Source: Halalkalicoccus paucihalophilus | Lineage (GTDB): Archaea; Halobacteriota; Halobacteria; Halobacteriales; Halalkalicoccaceae | DNA length: 60,647 bases | Assembly (NCBI RefSeq): GCF_001593955.1 | Contig: NZ_LTAZ01000010.1 | Span: 1-60,647 of the forward strand | Direction of reading: 5' to 3' | Shown: piece by piece, positions 1-7,967 of the stretch | Layout: the number at the start of each line of letters is the position of its first letter | How positions within the stretch are numbered: position 1 is the first letter of the stretch | The notes under the pieces: generated by a model | Told to the model about the DNA's origin: nothing | What the model saw: only the letters and a program-made list of their open reading frames with translations | Database searches by the model: none | Made by a program: the position numbers and the translations under genes

Positions 1-126
1 GGTTCGATTGGTGGCGTTTCTGCCGGCGAGGACGGTGACACCGGGTGTAAATTCGACTGAGGTAGAGTCGATGCCGCCGATGTGTTCGACGTCGACGGCA
101 GCAGTCGTCTCTTGGAGTGAGGGCAT
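1..126 (-). CDS. archaea-specific SMC-related protein, N-terminal end (partial)
   Basis: An ATG at 126 (minus strand) opens a frame that runs off the left edge, so only 42 residues are visible. After a short lead they read EHIGGIDSTSVEF and then GVTVLAGRNATNRT. This matches the beginning of haloarchaeal archaea-specific SMC-related proteins, where a degenerate P-loop (GRNATNRT) begins the ATPase head. Family members are coiled-coil ATPases presumed to act on DNA; the rest of the head and the coil lie outside the window. A plus-strand reading of the same bases is less convincing. I am fairly sure of the family and cannot judge whether the gene is complete. Confidence 0.7.
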   Translation of the reverse strand, partial: MPSLQETTAAVDVEHIGGIDSTSVEFTPGVTVLAGRNATNRT

Positions 127-283
127 TAGTGGCGTTCTCTCCGAGTTTGCGTCTAATAAGTATTCAGCCGGCATTAATCACTGTAGAGTGAATTGTGAGG
201 AGTCTGTACTAGGGTGAGGTCATCTTCTGTTACCGGTAGACTCATACTAGTGATAGTGTCTGTAGTACAAACGAGAGGCTTCA

Positions 284-694
284 ATGGAACTATCAGATGA
301 TGTATTGTGTCTATTTAGTGTAGAGATTACCCAACGAGACGGCTCATCCGTTATCGAGATTCCCGAGCGTGAACTCACGCATGGAGCTCTCGAGTCCGGC
401 GTTCCGTACCGTGTCGCCGTTATCTCGTCTAGCACCGATTCTACTCCGAACCGGGATGGCGACCAGTCGGCTCAACCTGACGAGGCCAACCCACCGGTCG
501 AGGAAGGTGAGCACCGGACGGTCGATATCAGTGATATCGGTGACCAAGGCGATGGCATCGCTCGCGTCGAACGTGGCTACATCGTGATCGTCCCGGACAC
601 GGAACTGAACGAGCGCGTCGAAATCGAGATCACTGACGTGACACAAACCGTCGCCTTTGGCGAGGTTATCGAGCGCGAAGAGTACTATCAGTAG
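284..694 (+). CDS. TRAM domain protein
   Basis: A 136-residue protein whose C-terminal 60 residues form a TRAM domain (VDISDIGDQGDGIARVERGY, then IVPDTELNERVEIEITDV). TRAM is a small beta-barrel RNA-binding fold found in tRNA-modifying enzymes and as stand-alone proteins in haloarchaea, where they are thought to act as RNA chaperones. The N-terminal 70 residues are variable and contain an acidic, low-complexity linker (residues 50-75). The upstream gene is divergent, so this gene is probably transcribed alone. The start at 284 is the first ATG of the frame. The domain call is secure; the cellular role is inferred from the family. Confidence 0.85.
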   Translation: MELSDDVLCLFSVEITQRDGSSVIEIPERELTHGALESGVPYRVAVISSSTDSTPNRDGDQSAQPDEANPPVEEGEHRTVDISDIGDQGDGIARVERGYIVIVPDTELNERVEIEITDVTQTVAFGEVIEREEYYQ

Positions 695-814
695 CTAGTG
701 CCTCGGTTGTTCCGGATCTTGAGTTCACCTATCGGATCATGTTCTCTATAGAGACACCAGTCAATGTTTGCACTGTCGCTATTACAGTGTGTTTAACGAG
801 CCTACGAAAATGCG

Positions 815-1108
815 TTATTTTCGAGTTGAGCGTTCGTCCACGAGTGTATAACCCTCGTCGGTCAGCATATAGATGATTGCGGGAATACCAGTGTCGTACT
901 CACCAACATACTCGGTGTCAAGTGGTTCGATCCACTCCTAGGACTTGGGAATTGACAGCTGGTAGTATTTGCTTCCCTTCGGAATCTTGGCACAATCACG
1001 GATCTCACCTGAGGACAGCTCATCATGTACTGCAAGACACTCGAGAATTCGATAGCGATCGTCCTCCAGGGCAGTCTGTAGTTCATCGTCCGTAGTTGGT
1101 TTCTCCAT
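815..1108 (-). pseudogene. winged-helix DNA-binding protein with an internal stop
   Basis: From ATG at 1108 the frame reads MEKPTTDDELQTALEDDRYR and continues through a helix-turn-helix-like segment (ELSSGEIRDCAKIPKGSKYY). It meets a TAG stop at 938-940. Past the stop the same frame continues sensibly (EWIEPLDTEYVGEYDTGIPA, MLTDEGYTLVDE) to a TAA at 815. The two halves together look like a typical roughly 97-residue haloarchaeal wHTH protein. The simplest reading is a nonsense mutation. Readthrough or a real 56-residue protein cannot be excluded, and the target genes are unknown. Confidence 0.6.
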
Positions 1109-1270
1109 GCGTTCGTACTGAGGTACGGTCGATAAGAGAACTAATAGTATTGCGCTCCAGCCGTTGGTGATCTGCAGGAGGGCAGATTTCCTCATCACAC
1201 CGATGTCTCCGTACTCCACAGTAGTTCCAAATTCCTCCGTCACCCCATTGTCAAGCAAGATACGGGCTAG

Positions 1271-2287
1271 TTACAGACGCAGAACGAGCTCATCTTCGAC
1301 TCGACGACGCTCCGTCGTGCAGCGCTCAAGGACTGTCGTTGCATCTACCAGCACAGGATAAGTGACGCCTATGGAATAATACAAATATTCTTGTAGGTCG
1401 ACGGTTTCGTTCGTATGTGGTTCAGCTGTATGGCCGTCCGTTCGCTGCGTTTGGCGTTCCTCGATGAGTTGTTCACACGTCTCAAGACACGTAGTGAGTT
1501 GCTGGTGAGTTTCGTGGAGGTCCTCAACTGATTGGTGATGGCGGGGTTGTTCAGTGGCCTGTTCATACTGCTTACCAGTGGTCGTCAGCGTCTGCTCTGC
1601 GTCGGTGAGTGTCGTCGCTTCGTCATCCAGTCGGTTACTGAATCGTACGCGGCGGACGCTGGCTGCTGTGGCTGCCTGTCCGACGGCCTGTTGTAACGAG
1701 GGGGTGAGTTGAGAGTGTGTTGTAATTGCGGTAGTGAGATCTTCTCCAAACTCGATTGCCATATTCTGTACAAGTGGCTCATTATATTCCTCACCGTAAT
1801 GCGGGATACTCAGGACCGTGTCTCGATAGGCCTGCTGAATAGCATCGATCCCCTCCGTTGTCGATGGTGGCGAGGGGTGTGGATCAAGAGAACGGATAAG
1901 TTTGTGGTCAGAAGAGAGAGTCGCTGAGGATGGGGATGGTGGCTCAAGTGCACTAACCCGATTGCCAAGGTGTTTGAAGGCATCCCGCTCAGCGCGTGTG
2001 CGCTCTTGTTCTGTCTGCACGATGGCTTTGGCCCGAGGAATCCATGTAATCAGCGACGAAGCAAGGCTACTGGTTGCAACGTTCCTTGTTTGAAGTAGCT
2101 CGCCGGGCTGGAGTGGAGAGAGCGTGGTCGGTGAGCCCACAAACGCAAGGACTGCAGAAAAGTCTAATAGCGGGATCCATCCTCCCAGTGCTGGATCAGT
2201 GATAGAGATGGGCGATCCAATGGCGAGGATACCGATAGAAATAGTGCTCAGTATGGCGATTGAATACGATACGGGTGCCGTTCTCAT
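1271..2287 (-). CDS. haloarchaeal protein of unknown function, membrane N-terminus and helical C-terminus
   Basis: A 338-residue protein from ATG 2287; an upstream TTG in frame is less likely, because a TATA-like GTTATTTC lies about 25 nt before 2287. Residues 1-60 hold two hydrophobic stretches (SYSIAILSTISIGILAIG and a segment near LLDFSAVLAFVG). The rest is polar, Gln/Thr/Glu-rich and predicted to be helical. A segment around residues 85-105 (SSLITWIPRAKAIVQTEQER) recurs in a broken copy at 46508-46804, so this is a duplicated family. I do not recognise an enzymatic motif. It may be a membrane-anchored coiled-coil protein, but no function is assigned. Confidence 0.6.
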   Translation of the reverse strand: MRTAPVSYSIAILSTISIGILAIGSPISITDPALGGWIPLLDFSAVLAFVGSPTTLSPLQPGELLQTRNVATSSLASSLITWIPRAKAIVQTEQERTRAERDAFKHLGNRVSALEPPSPSSATLSSDHKLIRSLDPHPSPPSTTEGIDAIQQAYRDTVLSIPHYGEEYNEPLVQNMAIEFGEDLTTAITTHSQLTPSLQQAVGQAATAASVRRVRFSNRLDDEATTLTDAEQTLTTTGKQYEQATEQPRHHQSVEDLHETHQQLTTCLETCEQLIEERQTQRTDGHTAEPHTNETVDLQEYLYYSIGVTYPVLVDATTVLERCTTERRRVEDELVLRL

Positions 2288-2526
2288 GCAGCAGACTATG
2301 CGACACTGGGAAATAACTCTCCTGCCGGAAGACGGCAATATGTACAGACATATCGCTGATCACACGATTAATTATAGGACGTTACCCGAACTAAATATTG
2401 ACTCTACTCTGAGATCGGCTGATCGACAGTGGTTGCACCATACCTCTCCAATAGCTTAATTAGTAATACTGTACTATAGTAGCACGGATCAGCGTTTAGT
2501 ATAGCGTGTTACAAATTAGTTCAGAC
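2288..2526. other. AT-rich spacer between the unknown gene and the IS6-type remnant
   Basis: About 240 bases hold the promoter side of the minus-strand unknown gene and AT-rich sequence. I see no credible coding frame here. Confidence 0.5.
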
Positions 2527-3321
2527 GGCCCTGTCTATATAAGGAATGAGCAGGCTGAAGAGCTAGTGATTTATGCTACTCTCGAACCTGCTCGCAGAGA
2601 GTTTAGACATTACGACGCTCGAATGTTGTCAGCGGGAGTGGACGGCGACGTTGACGAGACGTGAAGCGTCTCGTTCGCACACCAGATCACGAAGCGTTCT
2701 GGGACTGCCCGTCAAGGCGTTCGCCGTCCGACTCCACGCTGCAGGACTTTCACTTAGAGAGATAGAGTGATTCTCCGTCTTCTCGGCGTCGAATGCTCGT
2801 TTCAAGCGATTTTTCAGTGGGTACATCGGTTGACTGACAGCGTTTCGGACCCGCCGATGGCGCAACCGAGGCGGGTCGCGGTCAATGAGACCGCTACCGC
2901 TGTCAAAATCAATGGTAAGCAGTCTTGATAGTACGCTGCAATAGACCTCGACACAAAGGTGATCCTTGACGTTGTACTGTTCAAACATCATAGGACTGAT
3001 CCGGCGGCTGCGTTTTTTGCAGAAATCCGAGAGAATCACGACTGTTCAGAGATTGTGTTTCTGGCCAATGCCTTCGGCTATTGGACTGCTTCCTCTCGAT
3101 TAAGGTGAACAGTCGGGTCGATTATACTGAGCAAAACTTGATCGAAAAGTGGTTTCACACGTTCAAAATGAGGATTGACCATTTCCATAATTCATGGGTG
3201 GGCAGTCGGCTGAGCGTCCGCCCGTGTCTTGCAGTGTTCGTTCATTACTATAATTCTCAACGACCTCCATCAATCGCTTGACGATTGAACGCCAGCGCAA
3301 GAGGGTTAACTAGATAGGGCC
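2527..3321 (+). mobile_element. decayed IS6-family-like insertion sequence
   Basis: The block is bounded by imperfect inverted repeats. GGCCCTGTCTATATAA starts at 2527 and the complement of GGCCCTATCTAGTTAA ends at 3321, with 13 of 16 positions matching. It carries a broken transposase. The length (about 795 bp) is near that of IS6-type elements. The flanking 8-mers do not match, so either the ends are slightly misplaced or the target duplication has decayed. The family is judged from the transposase pieces. Confidence 0.6.
2573..3290 (+). pseudogene. IS6-type DDE transposase, frameshifted and mutated
   Basis: Three frame segments together rebuild a transposase. The N-terminus is MLLSNLLAESLDITTLECCQ at 2573. 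A middle part (VILRLLGVECSFQAIFQWVH, RRVAVNETATAVKING) is broken by two stops near 2925-2930. The C-terminus at about 3108-3290 reads EQNLIEKWFHTFKMRIDHFH and FVHYYNSQRPP. The usual DET motif reads NET and the second catalytic Asp region reads FLANAFGYW, so two of the three acidic catalytic residues are lost. At least two frameshifts and two stops make it inactive. The family call follows from the NLIEKWF...FHNSWVGS C-terminal signature. Confidence 0.75.
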
Positions 3322-3391
3322 CCGGATGTCAATACTTTTGATGGGCCGTCGGCTCTCGAGTTTCACTGAACGCGTCGATTACGTGAAAACA

Positions 3392-3429
3392 GGCGCAAAA
3401 CCTCGCCCTTCAGGGCGGGGATACGCGCC
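3392..3429. repeat. IS605/IS1341-type right-end hairpin, orphan
   Basis: The core CCTCGCCCT / AGGGCGGGG forms a 9-bp stem at 3401-3420, and an outer GGCGC/GCGCC stem encloses it. Similar hairpins end TnpB genes elsewhere in this window (43.8, 55.0 kb). No TnpB frame is left next to this one, so it is probably a scar. Confidence 0.4.
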
Positions 3430-3471
3430 GTAATTCTCGTTAATCTTCCGCCGTCAAGGCAAATCGAGCTA

Positions 3472-3655
3472 ATCGTCGGAATACACCGGCGGTTGCGTGT
3501 TCGGATAGATCAGGTAGACGAGCGCAATTTAGTAGTTGCTGTCGCGCGTCGCCGCCATACACTGACGCTGGACGGAGTCCGGCGTGTGGCACTCGATGTC
3601 AAGTTCGAATCCTTCTGCGACGTGGACGATCTTCATCACGCCATCGAACCGCACA
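3472..3655 (-). pseudogene. enolase-superfamily (mandelate racemase-like) C-terminal remnant
   Basis: Read on the minus strand, the frame gives GVMKIVHVAEGFELDIECHT followed by PDSVQRQCMAATRDSNY, a stop, and then YLIYPNTQPPVYSDD in the same frame. This resembles the C-terminal barrel of sugar-acid dehydratases of the mandelate racemase/muconate lactonizing group, where Gly-Val-(M/T)K and H-T flank the last catalytic His. Only about 60 residues remain, with a stop inside. It lies directly downstream of the iclR-type gene on the same strand, so the regulator may once have had a dehydratase partner here. An intact paralogue sits at 14.8 kb. Confidence 0.5.
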
Positions 3656-3676
3656 CGAGACCGCTGAACGGCACAG

Positions 3677-4447
3677 TCACTGATACGTGAGGTTGAGTTC
3701 GATTTCGTTGACTGCCCCCAATAACAGATTCGGGATCTCCTCTTGGAAGTACGAGCCTGTGAATCGTTTGGCCGGTCCTGCGACTGAGACGGCACCGTGG
3801 ACGCCGTCGTCGAGGACGATCGCCGTCCCAACGGCACGGATTTGTTTGTGCGACTCACGGTCGTTGAACGAGATCCCCTTCTCACGAATCGTCCCTAGTT
3901 CCCGTTTGAGATCGTCTCGAGCAGTAATCGTGTGGTCAGACGCGGCTGCGAGTTCTCGGTGGTCGAGGATGGCGTCCAGTTCGTCCTCTGGCAACTGTGC
4001 GAGAATCGCCTTCCCCGCAGCGAGCATATGTAGCGGCCGACGCTTGCCGACCCAAGAGTCGGTCGGGACGCCTCGATTACCGAAGAGTCGATCAAGGTAG
4101 ACGGCCATGTCGTTCTCTTTCGTGACGAGATTGACCGTTTCATCGGTATCGTTGACCAGTTGTTCCAACACCGGCTTCGATGCGGTCAGCAATTCGTCGT
4201 AGTATCGCTTCGCCTGTGTTCCCGTATCCATGAACCGCAGTCCGAGGCGATAGCCGTTCGCTTCCTTGACGACGTATCCGTAATCCTGTAACGTCGAGAG
4301 ATGTTCTGAAGCGGTGCTGTTCGCGATACCGACAAAGTCGGCGATTTCTGATAACCGGACACATTCGTGTTCGGCAAGAGTTTCGACGATGGCGAAAGTC
4401 GTATCGATCGCCTTAATGCGCCGCCCGTTACCGCTTTTGTATACCAT
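3677..4447 (-). CDS. IclR family transcriptional regulator
   Basis: A 256-residue protein with an N-terminal winged helix (residues 8-65; the SEIADFVGIANSTASEHLST recognition region) and a C-terminal effector-binding domain (residues 80-250; WVGKRRPLHMLAAGKAILAQ, GISFNDRESHKQIRAVGTAI). IclR proteins are homotetrameric or dimeric regulators of carboxylate, aromatic and sugar-acid catabolism. The ATG at 4447 is preceded by a TATA box 20-30 nt upstream, so the transcript is probably leaderless. It stands at the left border of the catabolic island. Two palindromes upstream may be its sites. The effector is unknown. Confidence 0.9.
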   Translation of the reverse strand: MVYKSGNGRRIKAIDTTFAIVETLAEHECVRLSEIADFVGIANSTASEHLSTLQDYGYVVKEANGYRLGLRFMDTGTQAKRYYDELLTASKPVLEQLVNDTDETVNLVTKENDMAVYLDRLFGNRGVPTDSWVGKRRPLHMLAAGKAILAQLPEDELDAILDHRELAAASDHTITARDDLKRELGTIREKGISFNDRESHKQIRAVGTAIVLDDGVHGAVSVAGPAKRFTGSYFQEEIPNLLLGAVNEIELNLTYQ

Positions 4448-4466
4448 AGCTTATAATTCGTTCAAT

Positions 4467-4477
4467 ATTTATATATA
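4467..4477 (-). promoter_or_regulatory. TATA box of the IclR-type gene
   Basis: The complement reads TATATATAAAT, 20-30 nt before ATG 4447. The distance fits a leaderless haloarchaeal transcript. Confidence 0.6.
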
Positions 4478-4574
4478 CTCTTTGGTGTCAGAGATGACGC
4501 TAATTGGTTGATTTCTCACACCTCCGGAGCTGTAAAGGGTGTTTATAATATTTACATCATCGGTAAACTGCCTA

Positions 4575-4589
4575 TTCGGTAATACCGAA
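4575..4589. promoter_or_regulatory. perfect palindrome TTCGGTA-A-TACCGAA, candidate operator
   Basis: Two 7-bp arms flank a single base, about 130 nt upstream of the IclR-type start. A near copy lies at 4962-4977. Paired palindromes in the divergent spacer suggest regulator binding sites; the link to IclR is inferred. Confidence 0.45.
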
Positions 4590-5152
4590 CGGGCATCGTG
4601 ATAATTCTAGGTGGATCCACTTGCTCGTTAGGATTGATGGTATCGCTTGAGTGACCGTTAAGAGGCGAATACGGCCTCTAAGTAAGTTGTCTACGGGCGA
4701 CAGAACTACACAATAACGTGCTTCCAGCACGTGTATGAAACAATCACTTATTCGTGTTCCTCTACAATTATTCTATTAGTGCTATCGTAAATGTTTGCTC
4801 GTTTGCAAACCGTTGCGATCTAGTTGACAGCAATCTGGTGGTGAAAATATACGCATCGACCATTCTACTGCGTTTACAACAATATGGATGTAAAATACAG
4901 GGCACGGCACTCTCAGTCGCAGTCGTTTCGACCGATCACCGTCGCGTAGACAGAATCTGTATTTCGGTATTATCGAAATCAAAAACAGAAATAATGATAG
5001 TGAAACATAAGATAGCAGGCTACTCAGTGCTGGCACTGTCATTACGTACCACGGGAAATTAAGGACCCTTCGAAAAGCCCGTCCACTGGTCACCGCACGT
5101 ATCTTCCGCGACGAACGGCGCGATAGTCGCGCGGAGCAGCAGTTCTCAACGG
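4590..5152. other. AT-rich gene-free stretch
   Basis: Apart from the two palindromes there is no convincing frame. Short readings occur on both strands but have no family resemblance or haloarchaeal codon bias. The stretch separates the regulator from decayed catabolic genes. Confidence 0.5.
4962..4977. promoter_or_regulatory. near-palindrome TTTCGGTATTATCGAAA-type, second candidate operator
   Basis: Arms TTTCGGTA and TATCGAAA differ by one base from a perfect inverted repeat. They share the TTCGGTA core with the site at 4575. Confidence 0.35.
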
Positions 5153-5302
5153 CTACTGACCGATCACATTTGGAACGCGGGATCGCTTGATCTCAGTGTC
5201 GTCATATCCATATTGCTGTAAGAGGTCCTCGGCGCTCGCTCTAAGTGCTTCCGGCGGCGTCTTGAGGTAAGTCCGCAACGACAAGAATTGAACTGGGTGG
5301 TC
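5153..5302 (-). pseudogene. class III CoA-transferase (CaiB/BaiF) C-terminal remnant
   Basis: The last 50 codons read HPVQFLSLRTYLKTPPEALR and EDLLQQYGYDDTEIKRSRVP. They parallel the C-terminus of the intact enzyme at 9344 (NPVNFSSLETDMNGPPPRLG, DEVLTELGFDESERERLRSD). The GEHT motif expected between the two parts has become RASA. The upstream part of the gene is absent. It is a third class III CoA-transferase locus, now dead. Confidence 0.55.
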
Positions 5303-5387
5303 GCTCACGGTCGCGCGGGAGCTAGATGCGTCATACCATATAAGTAACACCAGCACGTCTCGCTCGTTCAAGGTCTCGACCGACGGC

Positions 5388-5740
5388 ATGAGCAGCAGAC
5401 TGGGCTTTCACCCCGCCGTGTCGGGCATCCGTGCCGGAACAGTCGATACCGCGCTCGTCATCGCGTTCCAAGGAAACTGCAACGAGCGGTTCTTCCCGCC
5501 CAGTACGATCTGCCCACACTGCCACTCGATCGCCGTCGACTGGGCGGAGAGAACGGAACGCTCTTCTCGTTACCCGAATCCACGTCACGGCGGCGTACGA
5601 CGATGTACTCGTCGTCGGCGTCGTCAAACTGGGATAAGGGTCCACAACTGCTCGCATTGATTGACGAGCCGTACGCGGCCCTCGAGATCGGCGATCAAAT
5701 TGGTATCGAGCCGATTGAGTACGACACCCGCTACGACTGA
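5388..5740 (+). pseudogene. fused remnant of a thiolase-like gene and its DUF35 partner
   Basis: The first part (GIRAGTVDTALVIAF) matches the thiolase-like protein at 42174 (DVRSGAVDTALVFAV). It runs straight into a zinc-ribbon segment (CNERFFPPSTICPHCHSIAV) typical of DUF35 N-termini. After one or two frameshifts the frame ends as ALIDEPYAALEIGDQIGIEP to a TGA at 5740, matching the OB-fold end of the DUF35 protein at 41764. A deletion has joined the two genes of a former operon. It cannot make either protein. Confidence 0.6.
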
Positions 5741-5933
5741 GGCTAGCTTGAGGAGCACCCGTTCTTCGAGGCGAGCCTCCTCGGGGAGCGATCGACTGTC
5801 TCTCTCGGTTCGAAAGCGAATCACGGTGACCGTCGCGGCGGTCGAATCGGCTGATAGCATCCGAGAAGTCATCGTCTCGCTTGTGCTAGTCGCGCTTCTC
5901 TGTCGGCGGGCCGAACTAAAACGGTGTCTGGCG
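5741..5933. other. spacer before the TRAP permease stop
   Basis: About 190 bases of GC-rich sequence follow the fused remnant. I recognise no gene; it may be further degraded coding DNA. Confidence 0.35.
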
Positions 5934-7940
5934 CTAGTCCTTTGTGGTCCTGATGGAATCCGTCGCAGATCGTTCGCTGACTCGCTCACGGATCGGTTTC
6001 TGGAGCTGGAGTGCCATCAGTACAAGGATGCCTGTGACACAGCCGACACGGATCGTGATGTCTGGATAGACCATCGCGAGCACACCGAGTACGAGGTAGA
6101 TCATCTTAGCGGGGTATATGACGAAGGCGCTTTCGTGGAAGAACCTCCCATAGTAGTTGAGCCCGTGTGAGATCCCTAGTGCGCCGAGCAGCGCGATGAT
6201 TCCCGACAAGAACGTCTGGGTTCCAAAGCCACCGACGACGAGTTCGGGGTTATAGATGAACGCGAACGGGAGGACGTAGATCGGTGTGGAGATCTTCAGG
6301 GCTTCGTGGGCCGTTCGCCAGAAGTTGCTTTCCGCGATCCCCGTCGCGACGACGACCGCGATCGCAATTGGCGGCGTCAGTCCCGACAGAATCGCGGCGT
6401 ACAGCACGAAGAAGTGCGCTGCAAGGTCGGGGACGAAGAACTGCTGGATCAGCGCCGGCGCGATCAGCGCTGCGACGATGACGTACGCGGCGACCGTCGG
6501 CATTCCCATCCCCAGGACGATCGAGATAACCATCGCGAGGATGACCGCAGTCAACATGACGCCACCAGAGAGGTCGAGCAGGGCCAGCGAGAGAATCCCC
6601 GGAATGCCCGACGCGGTGAAGACGTCGACGACGCCGTTGATCGCAGCGATGATGATCGCGATCGGTGCGAGGATCATCGCGCCTTCTCTGAAGCCGGTTG
6701 CCGCATCACCGAGGAGACTGACACACTCGGCCTGGAGATCGCCGCCTTCCATTGCCGTCTGGACCAGCGGGAACCCGAAACCGGTGATGAACATCGCGAT
6801 GATAGTGTACAGTGCGGCCGTGAGCACCGTGTACTGGAGGACGCCGAGAACGTAGATCAGGAGGGCGAACGGAATGCCGAACCGGAGACACTGGATAATG
6901 AACTCCTTCTGGGACATCTGCTCTTCGAACTGGCTCTCAACGTCGATCTTGGTCGTCTGTTCGCTGAGCTGTCCGATGCCCTTGTAGTGGACGGCAAAGG
7001 TGATGGATCCGTAAAAGATCATAGCGGGAATGATACCTGCGATGATCACATCAACGTACGTGATACCGAGCAGCGACGCCATGACGAACGCCGCAGCCCC
7101 CATGATCGGGGGCATGATTTGCCCGCCGGTCGAGGCAACGGATTCGATTCCGCCTGCTGTCTCCCCCTTCATTCCCGTCTCCTTCATGAGCGGAATCGTG
7201 AACGACCCAGTGATCGCCGTGTTCGCCGCCTGACTACCGGTGATCGAACCGATGATGATGCTCGAGGTCACCGCGGAGAGAGCGACACCTGACCGGACGT
7301 AGTTGGCCGACCGGAGTCCGATCCGCATGATGAGGTCGAACGCCCCGAAGCCGCGCATCAGCCCCGCGTACAACAGGAACAGAGCGACCCACGTCGCGAT
7401 AATTCTAGAGATCGAACCATAGACCCCCTGGAAATCGAGCACCATGATGCTCATCATGCGGCTAACGCTGAACCCGCCGTGGCGCAAGATGCCCGGAACG
7501 TAGTTACCGTAGAGTCCGTACAGTATCACGCCGACGATCACGGCCAGGAACGAAAGCCCGTAAGCCCGGTACGACAGGTAGAGGATCACCAAGAAGAACG
7601 CGGCAGCTATGGCGTACTCGCGCGGCAGCGCCGTTCCGACGCGGACCCGCAACAGCTCGTTGTAGAACATGATCATGTACGCTGTCGTGACAGCGGTAAT
7701 CACTGTCGAGAGGGAGAGTCCGACTAACCCCAGTTTGTCCTCGTCCTCGTACGCTTCGATAAGTTCGTTTCCGAGATAGACGAGCATGATCGATCCGAGA
7801 AACGTGATCGTAAAGAGAATTCGCTGAACCCCTTGGGTGAACGCGTAGTACAGAATCCAGGCCCAGGCGAGGATCGCTGCTGCCGTAACTACGTCGTTAG
7901 CGATCTGTAATCGGTCTTTGTCGGCTGTTGAATAAACCAT
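5934..7940 (-). CDS. TRAP transporter fused 4TM/12TM permease
   Basis: A 668-residue, strongly hydrophobic protein with about 16-18 predicted membrane segments. The N-terminal part corresponds to the small DctQ-like subunit. The larger C-terminal part is DctM-like, with conserved stretches GSITGSQAANTAITGSFTIP, GGQIMPPIMGAAAFVMAS and SGLTPPIAIAVV. TRAP systems use an ion gradient to import organic acids with a periplasmic-type binding protein. ATG 7940 was chosen over an upstream TTG. It follows the TAXI gene by 27 nt, so the two form an operon. TAXI-fused systems often carry C4/C5 dicarboxylates or glutamate, but the substrate here is unknown. Confidence 0.93.
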   Translation of the reverse strand: MVYSTADKDRLQIANDVVTAAAILAWAWILYYAFTQGVQRILFTITFLGSIMLVYLGNELIEAYEDEDKLGLVGLSLSTVITAVTTAYMIMFYNELLRVRVGTALPREYAIAAAFFLVILYLSYRAYGLSFLAVIVGVILYGLYGNYVPGILRHGGFSVSRMMSIMVLDFQGVYGSISRIIATWVALFLLYAGLMRGFGAFDLIMRIGLRSANYVRSGVALSAVTSSIIIGSITGSQAANTAITGSFTIPLMKETGMKGETAGGIESVASTGGQIMPPIMGAAAFVMASLLGITYVDVIIAGIIPAMIFYGSITFAVHYKGIGQLSEQTTKIDVESQFEEQMSQKEFIIQCLRFGIPFALLIYVLGVLQYTVLTAALYTIIAMFITGFGFPLVQTAMEGGDLQAECVSLLGDAATGFREGAMILAPIAIIIAAINGVVDVFTASGIPGILSLALLDLSGGVMLTAVILAMVISIVLGMGMPTVAAYVIVAALIAPALIQQFFVPDLAAHFFVLYAAILSGLTPPIAIAVVVATGIAESNFWRTAHEALKISTPIYVLPFAFIYNPELVVGGFGTQTFLSGIIALLGALGISHGLNYYGRFFHESAFVIYPAKMIYLVLGVLAMVYPDITIRVGCVTGILVLMALQLQKPIRERVSERSATDSIRTTKD

Positions 7941-7967
7941 ATGTAGCAATGACGGGTTGAACGGGCG

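Noticed and set aside
8..217. A 69-codon plus-strand frame at the left edge
   Set aside because: The minus strand encodes the N-terminus of an SMC-related protein over the same bases.
6306..7292. A 328-codon plus-strand frame opposite the TRAP permease
   Set aside because: It is antisense to a clear membrane protein, full of Arg/Asp/His repeats typical of shadow frames in GC-rich DNA.
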